From assembly GCA_002362575.1 (NCBI GenBank), contig DEUM01000032.1:1-30356 (forward strand): a stretch of DNA of 30,356 nt, read 5' to 3'. Shown here in pieces: positions 1 to 7,650 of the stretch. The translations under genes were made by a program, and so were the position numbers. This stretch comes from Lachnoclostridium sp. UBA3262 (GTDB taxonomy: Bacteria; Bacillota; Clostridia; Lachnospirales; Lachnospiraceae). Position 1 is the stretch's first letter; every line of letters begins with the position of its first letter. The notes under the pieces were generated by a model, which saw nothing but the letters and a program-made list of their open reading frames with translations, was not told the DNA's origin and made no database searches.

Positions 1-118
1 CTCGGGCGGCGTATTTGCAAACAAAGGAAACAATATTTTTCGGGGAGTGATATAAAGGCAAAAAATGGTAGGATACTCGCCACCTTAACAGCATAAAGGA
101 TGAAACAATTATCATGGG
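1..118. repeat. Right end of palindromic repeat element, copy 1 (cut by window edge)
   Basis: This stretch matches the reverse complement of the left arm of the complete element at 18198-18736. Shared blocks include CGGGCGGC, GTAAACAAAGGAAAC (here GCAAACAAAGGAAAC), TTTTTCGGGGAGTGATATAA and GATACtCGCCaCCTT. The terminal inverted repeat is degenerate here (GGATGAAACAATTATC). The match to the third copy continues past the terminus through ATGGGTTCGAC and a CCTGA-type hairpin at 123-139. The arm matched suggests this copy points opposite to the 18198 copy, like the one at 30042. Only about 118 bp are inside the window. Confidence 0.75.
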
Positions 119-122
119 TTCG

Positions 123-139
123 ACTTGATACAGTCAGGT
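123..139. repeat. Short hairpin repeat just past the miaB stop
   Basis: On the minus strand this reads ACCTGA-CTGTA-TCAAGT, an imperfect 6-bp stem followed by CGAACCCAT. It resembles the better-formed hairpin at 30005-30030 and one at 19215-19232. It begins 9 bp after the miaB stop and could act in 3'-end formation, although there is no T-run. Confidence 0.4.
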
Positions 140-147
140 TGCCTAAT

Positions 148-1611
148 TTACACTATCTCTCCAAAATAATAGAACCCTTTGCTTTCCGTCAGCTTTACTG
201 ATACAATTTTACCAATCAGGCTTTTGTCTCCTTTACAGTGGACAACATCATTATTGGAAAGCCTCCCCGTCACCAGAGAGGAATCCTGTTCGTTCATTTC
301 CTCAATCATCACATCCGCTATGCTGCCAACCTTCTCTGCCGTGATTTCAGAGGAAATCTGCTGCACCGTCTCCAACAGCCTGTGAAAACGTTCCTTCACA
401 ACCTCCGCCGGTACCTGATTTTCCATCGCTGCTGCCGGCGTCCCACTTCTTTTCGAATATATAAATGTGTATGCGCTGTTATACCGTACCCGACGGACAA
501 CATCCAGCGTTTCCTCAAAATCCGCTTCCGTCTCTCCCGGAAATCCTACAATAATATCCGTGGTCAGTGATATGTCGGGCATTTTTTTCCGTATTCTTGC
601 AACCAAATCCAGATATTGTTCTTTTGTATAATGCCGGTTCATTTTCTCAAGTATCGCACTGCTCCCCGACTGCAACGGCAGATGCAGATGGGTACATACT
701 TTATCACATTCACTCATAGCGTCAATTAGGTCCTGCGATAAATCTTTTGGATGTGAAGTCATAAAACGGATTCTTTTCAACCCCTGTATCGTATTCACCT
801 CACGCAATAGCTCCGCAAAGGACATCATACTCTCCGGAACTTGCCCTTTTGTGACGACCTTCCCATAAGAATTTACGTTTTGCCCTAAAAGCATAACCTC
901 TGTCACACCATCCGCCACAAGCCCGCGGATTTCTTCAAGAATATCCTGCGGTTCACGGCTTCTCTCCCTGCCGCGCACATATGGCACAATGCAGTAGCTG
1001 CAAAAATTATTGCATCCAAACATGATATTGATACCGGTTTTAAACGGATATTTTCTCTTTCCCGGCAAATCCTCCACAATTTCTTCCGCTTCCTTCCACA
1101 CGTCTATTACGCGACGTCCAGACTGTATCTGTGAATAAAACAGCTCTGGCAGTTTATAGATATTGTGGGTACCAAAGACGAGGTCAACAAATGGATAGCT
1201 TTTTCTTATCCTCTCCACCTCGTCCTCCTCCTGCATCATGCAGCCACAGAGCGCTATTCTCATAGATGGATTTGCTTTCTTATGGTTTTTCAGATAGCCC
1301 AGCCGTCCATATATTTTCAGATTGGCATTTTCCCTCACAGTACATGTATTATACAAGACAAAATCTGCCACTGGTTCTTCCGTCTCACGATAACCAATAT
1401 ATTCAAGAATCGCCGTTATTTTCTCTGAATCCTTAGCATTCATCTGACAGCCTAACGTCTGAACCGACATTGTCAGGGGATGCCCTGCACGCATCTCCTC
1501 CTCCTTTGCCCATTCGCGGCATTTCTTCATAAAATAATACTGGCGTTCCGGATTTTCCTCCGGCGCCTCCTGATTTATATTTACCGCTTCTAAACGAGCA
1601 AAATCAAACAT
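148..1611 (-). CDS. miaB: tRNA-2-methylthio-N6-dimethylallyladenosine synthase MiaB
   Basis: This radical-SAM methylthiotransferase adds a methylthio group to i6A37 of tRNAs that read UNN codons. The 487-residue protein has an N-terminal extension of about 45 residues, as is common in clostridial MiaB. The UPF0004 domain follows, with its three [4Fe-4S] cysteines at C55 (TLGCQMN), C90 (NTCTVREN) and C124 (CGCMMQ). The radical-SAM cluster motif is C200-x3-C204-x2-C207 (GCNNFCSYC), followed by VRGRERSR, and a TRAM-like RNA-binding segment ends the protein. The ATG has a GGAGG 7 nt upstream (complement of 1619-1623). The gene is complete and all cluster ligands are present. MiaB often precedes mutS, but here repeat copy 1 follows directly, so the neighbourhood has been altered or the next gene lies outside. 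Confidence 0.96.
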   Translation of the reverse strand: MFDFARLEAVNINQEAPEENPERQYYFMKKCREWAKEEEMRAGHPLTMSVQTLGCQMNAKDSEKITAILEYIGYRETEEPVADFVLYNTCTVRENANLKIYGRLGYLKNHKKANPSMRIALCGCMMQEEDEVERIRKSYPFVDLVFGTHNIYKLPELFYSQIQSGRRVIDVWKEAEEIVEDLPGKRKYPFKTGINIMFGCNNFCSYCIVPYVRGRERSREPQDILEEIRGLVADGVTEVMLLGQNVNSYGKVVTKGQVPESMMSFAELLREVNTIQGLKRIRFMTSHPKDLSQDLIDAMSECDKVCTHLHLPLQSGSSAILEKMNRHYTKEQYLDLVARIRKKMPDISLTTDIIVGFPGETEADFEETLDVVRRVRYNSAYTFIYSKRSGTPAAAMENQVPAEVVKERFHRLLETVQQISSEITAEKVGSIADVMIEEMNEQDSSLVTGRLSNNDVVHCKGDKSLIGKIVSVKLTESKGFYYFGEIV

Positions 1612-1668
1612 ACCTTTTCCTCCAGTCCGGTGTATTCGATTTAGTTTAGCATATATTTTAAGAAAATG

Positions 1669-2844
1669 CTACTTAGAAACGGAATCTTTTTTCCCAAATG
1701 TCACTTTGCATGTTTTTTCTTCGTACTTGCTTCCCGAGCCCACCTTCACTGTTACCGTTCCCTTGTCTCCTGCACAACACCGGGATAACTGCTCCTGTAG
1801 CTGTGCCGAGGTTCTCACCTGTTTCCCATTGATACCAGTAATAATATACCCTTGGCGAAGACCTGCTTTCTCAGCCGGCGAGCCTGTAGTCACTTCGGAT
1901 ATATAAATACCTTCCGGAATTCCATAGGCATCGGTAAACTCCGACGTAACATCCTTTCCGGTAATGCCGAGATACGCCTGCTCTCCCTCTGCTATTGTTT
2001 CCTGATTCATTAAATCTTCTAAGATTGGTTCCGCTGCCGCCATCGGAATGGCAAACCCCATTCCTTCTATTTGCTCGGATGCAAATTTAGAAGAATTGAT
2101 ACCAATTACTTCTCCCTTACTGTTTACAAGGGCGCCACCACTATTTCCCGGATTGATTGCCGCATCGGTCTGAAGCAGTTTGACACTTGCACTGTCCTCC
2201 ACATCAATTTCCCTGTCTTTTGCACTGATATATCCTACCGTCACACTCGTACCGTAGCCAAGTGCGTTTCCTATCGCAATCGCCTGCTCGCCAACCTTTG
2301 TCGCATTACTATCGCCGACTACCGCCACCTTAATATTCTTTAATGTGTCTGCCGGCAGTTTACTCATATCTACCATCACCACCGCCAAATCCGTAGCTGA
2401 GTCTGTTCCTTTTACCTCCGCATCTGCTGTACTATTATCATGGAAGGTGATTTTTACACTCTCTGCCCCTTCAACCACATGGTTGTTCGTGGCGATATAC
2501 AGCTTGTTATTCTTTTCTGCCAGAATAATACCAGATGCACTCCCTGTGCTTTTCCCTGTCTGTGCGCCAAATGGTGTGTTACGAACCTGCTGCTCCGTCA
2601 CATCAATTGCCACAATGGATGGCAGAACCTGCTCTGCTACTGCTGACACATCTCCAGCCCCACTGTCATTCGAACCGGTAACAGCATTTGCCGCCGAAAG
2701 CTGCACCGTATTTCCTGCCTCTTTGCCAGACTCCACCTGTGTCCCCCATATATTATTACTTGCAAATTCAACTCCCTGAAAGACAGTACCTGCTATCAGA
2801 CCAAAGGCAACCGCACCCGTTATCAATTTTATTGTTTTTTTCAT
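1669..2844 (-). CDS. Membrane-anchored HtrA/DegP-type serine protease with PDZ domain
   Basis: This is an extracytoplasmic quality-control protease. The 391-residue protein starts with an uncleaved signal anchor (about residues 5-22, after MKKTIK). A linker of low complexity leads to a trypsin-like domain with the full triad: H122 (NNHVVEGA), D152 (ATDLAVV) and S235 (INPGNSGGA). One PDZ domain (about 290-380, from YLGITG to LQEQL) ends the protein. That layout is typical of Firmicute HtrA. I chose ATG 2844 because AAGGAAG lies 8 nt before it. An in-frame GTG at 2853 would start directly on the Shine-Dalgarno. No confident promoter was found; two direct TATCATAT repeats lie upstream at 2876-2892. 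Fifty-seven bp separate it from miaB, so cotranscription is possible. Confidence 0.93.
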   Translation of the reverse strand: MKKTIKLITGAVAFGLIAGTVFQGVEFASNNIWGTQVESGKEAGNTVQLSAANAVTGSNDSGAGDVSAVAEQVLPSIVAIDVTEQQVRNTPFGAQTGKSTGSASGIILAEKNNKLYIATNNHVVEGAESVKITFHDNSTADAEVKGTDSATDLAVVMVDMSKLPADTLKNIKVAVVGDSNATKVGEQAIAIGNALGYGTSVTVGYISAKDREIDVEDSASVKLLQTDAAINPGNSGGALVNSKGEVIGINSSKFASEQIEGMGFAIPMAAAEPILEDLMNQETIAEGEQAYLGITGKDVTSEFTDAYGIPEGIYISEVTTGSPAEKAGLRQGYIITGINGKQVRTSAQLQEQLSRCCAGDKGTVTVKVGSGSKYEEKTCKVTFGKKDSVSK

Positions 2845-2953
2845 GATAAACACTTCCTTTTCATTTTTATATGCTTATCATATCTATCATATGTGTGCGG
2901 AATTTGTCCTGTTTTTGAAAGCTTTGTGACTACTATTTGATAAAAATGTGAAC

Positions 2954-3145
2954 TCATTCCCAAGTTGCAATTTCTTCCGGCTTAATATGCAAATATGCAC
3001 ATATCACAAGAAACTCTGTTGCATTCATCGCCCTGGCCGGTTCTTTCCCCAGCACGTCAATACTCACTCCCGTTGCCTCAGAAAGCAGTTTCGGATCAAT
3101 ATTGTTTTCTGTCAGGTAACTTCCAATCTTCTTTGTCATCTTCAT
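2954..3145 (-). CDS. Small XRE/Cro-type helix-turn-helix protein (63 aa)
   Basis: The 63-residue product is almost entirely one Cro/C1-type helix-turn-helix. A first helix (KIGSYLTENN) is followed by a DNA-reading pair (PKLLSEATGVSIDVL) and a closing helix (EFLVICAYLHIKPEEI). It has no second domain, so it would work as a small dimeric regulator or antirepressor. The target is unknown. The start ATG has AGAGGA 6 nt upstream, and a near-consensus sigma-A promoter lies at 3204-3232. It is divergent from the second HTH gene at 3322 and ends 109 bp before htrA. Confidence 0.8.
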   Translation of the reverse strand: MKMTKKIGSYLTENNIDPKLLSEATGVSIDVLGKEPARAMNATEFLVICAYLHIKPEEIATWE

Positions 3146-3203
3146 ATATCGTCCTCTGTATTTCCATTTTTCTCTTTTAAAAAGTATTTTTTCTTTCTAT
3201 TTC

Positions 3204-3232
3204 ATTATATTCTTGTATAAAACGAACGTCAA
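3204..3232 (-). promoter_or_regulatory. Sigma-A promoter of the small HTH gene
   Basis: Read on the minus strand: TTGACG (3232-3227), a 17-nt spacer, TATAAT (3209-3204). It lies about 60 bp before the ATG at 3145 and differs from consensus at one position. Confidence 0.8.
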
Positions 3233-3264
3233 ATACTTTTTCTCTCTTTCCGAGACCTTTTTTC

Positions 3265-3293
3265 TTGACACTAAAGTTCTGATTCTTTATCAT
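3265..3293 (+). promoter_or_regulatory. Sigma-A promoter of the XRE gene at 3322
   Basis: TTGACA (3265-3270), a 17-nt spacer, TATCAT (3288-3293), 28 bp before the chosen start. It is back to back with the minus-strand promoter at 3204-3232, so the two HTH genes share a control region of about 90 bp. Confidence 0.8.
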
Positions 3294-3321
3294 AAGAAAA
3301 AAGAGGGAAATGGAGGTATCT

Positions 3322-3663
3322 ATGAAAAATCCAAATATTGCGCGTATTTTACGATACTACAGAAAATTATATAATTTATCCGTCAAGGATGTACGCAACT
3401 ATTTATATTCCAAAGACATAGACGTCGCCATAAAAACAATATATGGCTGGGAAAGTGGTAATACACAGCCAAGCGCCGATACTCTGATGACATTGTGTGC
3501 CTTTTACCGGATAGAAAATATTCTGGAAACCTTCGGTTATTCAGAAAATACCGAGATTGACATTCCGATCATGCTTTCAGAAGAAGAAAAGGTAATCATT
3601 GAATCCTACCGCCGTATGCCCGCTATGCAGAATGCAGTTAAAAAGCTTTTAGAAATACGCTAA
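3322..3663 (+). CDS. XRE-family helix-turn-helix regulator (113 aa)
   Basis: An N-terminal XRE domain (about residues 1-65) holds the sequence IARILRYYRKLYNLSVKDVRNY, then IKTIYGWESGNTQPSADTL, the classic recognition helix and turn. A short C-terminal region contains LSEEEKVIIESYRRMP, a pattern common in XRE regulators of Firmicutes. The start is ATG 3322 because GGAGG (3312-3316) sits 5 nt before it. The earlier in-frame ATG at 3310 overlaps that Shine-Dalgarno. It lies 75 bp upstream of the EAL gene, which has its own promoter, so the two may be functionally linked but need not form an operon. The DNA target is unknown. Confidence 0.88.
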   Translation: MKNPNIARILRYYRKLYNLSVKDVRNYLYSKDIDVAIKTIYGWESGNTQPSADTLMTLCAFYRIENILETFGYSENTEIDIPIMLSEEEKVIIESYRRMPAMQNAVKKLLEIR

Positions 3664-3679
3664 TCTGCAAACTAGGTCA

Positions 3680-3708
3680 TTGTGATTTTATTTATTTTGT
3701 GATATAAT
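3680..3708 (+). promoter_or_regulatory. Sigma-A promoter of the EAL-domain gene
   Basis: TTGTGA (3680-3685), a 17-nt spacer, TATAAT (3703-3708), lying between the XRE stop and the start at 3739. It gives the c-di-GMP gene a transcript independent of the regulator before it. Confidence 0.7.
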
Positions 3709-3738
3709 AGTATCACTTGTTTTGGAGGAGGGGACACT

Positions 3739-5556
3739 ATGGGAACGACAAATTCTTCTATCTGTAATTGGCAGTTAATCGACGATGCAAAAAAAATTCT
3801 TAGCGATGGTAATCATACAAGCAATGCTGTTAATAATCTTTTACTGGATTTACGCAGTAGGTTTAATCTGAATGCCATTGTGGTCCGTCAGCGAATTTCA
3901 AGACCTTTCTCCCTCCGAATTATGTACGAACATGTGAAGAACTGCCCGACAAAACGAATCAACCAGACAATTACCTACTCTGAGGAAGACTGGAATAAAT
4001 CGGTTTCAGAATATAAAAAAGGCTACTATATCTATTATTTTGATGAAAATAAGGCGCCAATTTCTGGCGTTATTGCAAAATACAAGCCGCAATGTATTCT
4101 GCAGCTCCCTTATTTTTCAAAAGGAGTTTTTCTTGGTACATTGGATTTCATTGATTTTGAGCAGCCACATGACTGGAGTGAGCAGGATATTATCATTCTG
4201 TCTTCTCTCCGGGATTTGATATTTGAAGACTTAACAAAACTGGATGAAGATAAAGAGTCCAAATCTTCTGAATATGATAAGGATTACATTACCGGTATGA
4301 ACCGCTATGAGACATTCATCGAAAATCTGGACAGGGCGATTCCTTCCTGCACAATTGGCAATAATGCTATTTTAGTTGTCTATTCTGATATCCATCACTT
4401 TAAACTGATAAATGAAGGTTATGGCTATCGGAAGGGGGACGAGCTTCTCCGTGAATATGCAAGACAGCTTCAGTCCGGTCGTACTTATATTGATGCCTGC
4501 CGGGTACATTCTGATAATTTCATTGTTGCTTATCAGATTCAGGCTTCGGACATTGATACTACTTTACGTGAATTAGAAATCGAGCAGAAATGGCTTTCGC
4601 TAGAATTACAAAAGTGCTGTCCTGACAGCCACATCCGTATCTGCTCCGGTATTTACATTATTGATAATAGCGATATTGACGCTGCCACTACAGCAGCTTA
4701 CGCCAATATGGCAAGAAAACAATCCAAGCAGGAAAAAGGACTGCGCAGTGTCCTTTTTTCCTCCGATATGATAAAGGATATGAAACGCCGTGCCTATCTG
4801 AACGATGAACTGCCAAAGGCCATACAAAACCATAATCTGGTAGTATATTATCAGCCTAAAATATCCTGTTCCTCAGAAAAACTTTTTGGCGCAGAGGCAC
4901 TGATTCGCTGGCAAAAAGATGACGGCACATTTATCTATCCGGATGAATTTATCCCAGAGTTTGAAAGCAACGGTAATATTGTTTCTTTGGATTATTATGT
5001 ATACGAGGAAGTGTTCCGTTACCAGCGTTACCGGTTAGACCATAATTTATCTGTTTTTCCGGTTTCCATGAATGTTTCAAGACTTCATTTGGAAAGCAAT
5101 GATATTCTCCCATACATACGTTCACTGCTGGATAAATATCAGATTCCGCCAAAGTATATCGAATTTGAATTAACAGAGAATATTTATATGCAGAGCATTG
5201 AACCTGCGCGTAAATTCATCAGTACATGTAACGACTTAGGAATTTCTGTATCTATGGACGACTTTGGTTCGGGATATTCATCTCTCAATATGATTAGTTC
5301 TCTGCCTATTGACGTGCTGAAAATAGACAAAATCTTTATGAAAAACGAAACCCTGAGTGACAATGATAAAATAGTGCTGAACAGCGTCATTGACATGGCT
5401 AAACGCCTGAACATGACTGTTCTATGCGAGGGCGTAGAATCTAAATCACAATTAAACTTCCTCAAGGACGCCGGCTGTGATATTATTCAGGGTTATTATT
5501 ATGGTAAGCCAATGTCTCAAACAGAATTTGATAAGTTTGTAACCAGCTACGTCTGA
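3739..5556 (+). CDS. Cyclic-di-GMP phosphodiesterase: GAF-like, degenerate GGDEF, intact EAL
   Basis: The 605-residue protein has no membrane segment, so it should be cytoplasmic. Residues 1-165 look like a GAF-type sensory domain (inference from pattern). A GGDEF fold follows (about 180-340), but its active-site motif is HSDNF (257-261) instead of GGDEF, so cyclase activity is unlikely; it may bind GTP or be structural. The EAL domain (355-600) keeps the expected metal and catalytic residues: E386 (AEAL), N445 (MNVS), E477 (ELTE), D507/D508 (DDFGSGYSSL), K531 (KIDK), E564 (CEGVE) and Q584 (QGYYYGKP). It should therefore hydrolyse c-di-GMP. A GGAGGAGG-type ribosome site precedes the ATG. It ends 20 bp from the convergent Rpn-type nuclease gene. 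Confidence 0.93.
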   Translation: MGTTNSSICNWQLIDDAKKILSDGNHTSNAVNNLLLDLRSRFNLNAIVVRQRISRPFSLRIMYEHVKNCPTKRINQTITYSEEDWNKSVSEYKKGYYIYYFDENKAPISGVIAKYKPQCILQLPYFSKGVFLGTLDFIDFEQPHDWSEQDIIILSSLRDLIFEDLTKLDEDKESKSSEYDKDYITGMNRYETFIENLDRAIPSCTIGNNAILVVYSDIHHFKLINEGYGYRKGDELLREYARQLQSGRTYIDACRVHSDNFIVAYQIQASDIDTTLRELEIEQKWLSLELQKCCPDSHIRICSGIYIIDNSDIDAATTAAYANMARKQSKQEKGLRSVLFSSDMIKDMKRRAYLNDELPKAIQNHNLVVYYQPKISCSSEKLFGAEALIRWQKDDGTFIYPDEFIPEFESNGNIVSLDYYVYEEVFRYQRYRLDHNLSVFPVSMNVSRLHLESNDILPYIRSLLDKYQIPPKYIEFELTENIYMQSIEPARKFISTCNDLGISVSMDDFGSGYSSLNMISSLPIDVLKIDKIFMKNETLSDNDKIVLNSVIDMAKRLNMTVLCEGVESKSQLNFLKDAGCDIIQGYYYGKPMSQTEFDKFVTSYV

Positions 5557-5576
5557 ACAACTTTTCCAATTATATA

Positions 5577-6416
5577 TTAAATCTGACTGATAAATTCTTC
5601 TACGCTCTGTGAGCGCATCGCAAGATGAAACCAGTCTTTTAGGCATTTTTCACTTTCCTGCTCTTGAATTTTCTCATTCAACGAATCCGGCAGAGTCCCT
5701 AAATTTCGCAATATTTCACCGACAGCTTCACGCCAGCTTGACACACTGCCTTCTTCTCTGCCTTCTTCTTTTCCCTCCTGCCTGATTTTATCAAACACTT
5801 CACACATATCGCTCACTCCATTCTTTTCATATTTTAAAAACCGAACTCTTTGCACAAGCTTTGGAAAATTAACGCTTTCATTTTCTTCCGTCGTGTTTAT
5901 AAAATATTTCTGTAGATTTTCAATTACTCCCATGTGTTTTCCACGTGCTTTCAAATTAAAGAAAATCTCTGTGACACCATCAGAAAAAGTTTTCGTGTTA
6001 TATATAACTGCTTTCCCTTTCCCTAAAAAATCCTTATTGGTTATAAATATCTGCAAAATATCCGGCAAGCAATCATAACGAACGCCCTTATCCAGCAATG
6101 CCGTATCTATGCAGCTTCGACAATATCGTACTCTTTTTAAATGTGTATCATTCTCTTTATTCTGCATCTCAATATGTATTATTCTACCATGGGTATCCTC
6201 CGCATACACATCAAGTACAACAGAATGTGTACCTAACTGGCGAATCGAATACTGTGTCCTTATCTCGATAATCTGAAACCTTTGCTTTGTAATAAGAAAT
6301 AAGACTTCTTCTAATGCCGCAGTATCTTCAAAAACTTTTCCAACAAAAATATCACTTGTAAGATTTAACTTCTGAATAATCTTCTTCTTTTCTTCATATG
6401 TTGCAATCGTTCCCAA
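5577..6416 (-). CDS. Rpn-family PD-(D/E)XK nuclease / putative transposase
   Basis: This protein matches the pattern of the recombination-promoting nuclease (Rpn, PD-(D/E)XK 'family transposase') group. After SDIFVGKVFED it shows the nuclease core SVVLDVYAED ... IHIEMQ, which supplies the Asp and the Glu-x-Gln of the PD-(D/E)XK motif. Later blocks include YCRSCIDTALLDKG, the region LPDILQIFITN, and a charged C-terminal helix (IRQEGKEEGREEG). At 279 residues it is near full length. The start appears to be TTG (6416-6414), with AAGGGGGAG just upstream; no nearby ATG fits. A perfect-consensus promoter precedes it. Such genes are often multicopy and move horizontally. No convincing insertion ends or target duplication were found here. 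Confidence 0.85.
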   Translation of the reverse strand: MGTIATYEEKKKIIQKLNLTSDIFVGKVFEDTAALEEVLFLITKQRFQIIEIRTQYSIRQLGTHSVVLDVYAEDTHGRIIHIEMQNKENDTHLKRVRYCRSCIDTALLDKGVRYDCLPDILQIFITNKDFLGKGKAVIYNTKTFSDGVTEIFFNLKARGKHMGVIENLQKYFINTTEENESVNFPKLVQRVRFLKYEKNGVSDMCEVFDKIRQEGKEEGREEGSVSSWREAVGEILRNLGTLPDSLNEKIQEQESEKCLKDWFHLAMRSQSVEEFISQI

Positions 6417-6454
6417 TAACTCCCCCTTTCTATCATCCCCCCTGTATAGACTAT

Positions 6455-6483
6455 ATTATATGTTCAATCATGTGTAATGTCAA
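6455..6483 (-). promoter_or_regulatory. Perfect-consensus sigma-A promoter of the Rpn-type gene
   Basis: On the minus strand: TTGACA (6483-6478), exactly 17 nt, TATAAT (6460-6455). It lies 39 bp before the TTG start, in the 94-bp gap after pheA. Confidence 0.85.
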
Positions 6484-6510
6484 GAGTTGTTTCGCGCTTG
6501 TTTTTGTTGT

Positions 6511-7650
6511 CTAGCAACAATTCTTATAATTTCCCAGCACTCTTAAAAATGCTGCCTCCTCGCGGACTCCCCGCAGAGCATTCTGCACTGCCGCATCGTC
6601 AAGATTTCCCTCCACATCGACAAAGAAACGATATTCCCAGTTTCTCCCCGGAATCGGGCGGGATTCAATCTGTGTCAGGTTCAAATCATTATATAAAAAG
6701 TGTGATAGAATACGGTACAGGCTTCCACTTGTATGTGGCAGTTCAATACACAGCGCCAGCTTATCGCTCTCCTTTGTATACACCTTATCCGCACCAATAA
6801 CAATAAACCGGGTTGAGTTATTTTTTTCCTGCTGAATCCCATCGGCAATAATCTCTAAACCATATTCCTTTGCCGCGCGGCGGCTGGCAATTGCTGCCTG
6901 TGTCCGGTCGCCTTCCTCTGCCACCTTCTTTGCCGCAGCAGCCGTACTCCCGTATTCAATTCCCTCATAGCCCGGATGCTGTCCCATGAACTCCCTGCAC
7001 TGTAAAAGCCCCTGCGGGTGGGAATACACCGTGCGGATTTCATCTGGTTTCGTTCCCGGTAATGCCAGCAGACACTGGTCAATTTTCATCACATATTGTC
7101 CCACAATTGAATTTTCATAATTTAAGAGCAAATCGTAATTTGCAGTGATACCCCCTGTAGAGGAATTCTCTATTGGCAGGACGCCAAAATCAGCCTCTCC
7201 CCGCTCTACCGCTTCCATTACTCCCTGAAAGCTCTGACAACTGACTCCCTCTACTTCCCCTTCAAAGAAATCCTCCATTGCCTGCTGCGTATGAGTTCCC
7301 GGAACGCCAAAATAATACACCCGAAGGTCCTTATCCGGCTGCAGTTTCGCGATGCGCTGAAAATCTGTAACATCGTCCGTGTGGGGAAGAACACTGTACT
7401 GGTATTTTCGGCTGATAGACATAATCTGGCTGAACAGCTCCTTTACCGCATGTTCATTAAATGCGCCATGTGACATCGCACTGAGTTTTTCCAATTTCTG
7501 GTTTTCCCGCTCCTTATCAAAGACTGCCTTACCTGTTTCCTGCTTATACTTTGCTACCTCATTGGCAACCTCCATCCGCTTTTCAAACAAATCCAAAATC
7601 TTCTTATCAATTTCATCAATTTCCTGTCTGGATATAGATAAGTCTATCAC
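6511..7650 (-). CDS. pheA: Bifunctional chorismate mutase / prephenate dehydratase
   Basis: This P-protein converts chorismate to prephenate and then phenylpyruvate, the committed steps to phenylalanine. Residues 4-90 form an AroQ-type chorismate mutase (SRQEIDEIDKKILDLFEKR ... VAKYK). Residues 110-285 form prephenate dehydratase, with GVPGTHTQQA, VLPIENSSTGGI and the catalytic NSTRF motif (T280-R281-F282). An ACT domain follows, with the Phe-binding ESRP at 329-332, so feedback inhibition by phenylalanine is expected. The usual GAL motif of that domain reads SGSL here. The start is GTG in a GTGA overlap with the FolBK stop, which implies translational coupling. It is the last gene of the folate cluster, an unusual partner there. 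Confidence 0.95.
   Translation of the reverse strand: MIDLSISRQEIDEIDKKILDLFEKRMEVANEVAKYKQETGKAVFDKERENQKLEKLSAMSHGAFNEHAVKELFSQIMSISRKYQYSVLPHTDDVTDFQRIAKLQPDKDLRVYYFGVPGTHTQQAMEDFFEGEVEGVSCQSFQGVMEAVERGEADFGVLPIENSSTGGITANYDLLLNYENSIVGQYVMKIDQCLLALPGTKPDEIRTVYSHPQGLLQCREFMGQHPGYEGIEYGSTAAAAKKVAEEGDRTQAAIASRRAAKEYGLEIIADGIQQEKNNSTRFIVIGADKVYTKESDKLALCIELPHTSGSLYRILSHFLYNDLNLTQIESRPIPGRNWEYRFFVDVEGNLDDAAVQNALRGVREEAAFLRVLGNYKNCC

Noticed and set aside
5556..6491. AACAACTTTT at 5556-5565 and its near-inverted copy AAGAGTTGTT at 6482-6491 around the Rpn-type gene, as possible insertion ends
   Set aside because: Only 9 of 10 bases match, one overlaps the EAL gene stop and the other the promoter, and no target duplication is visible.
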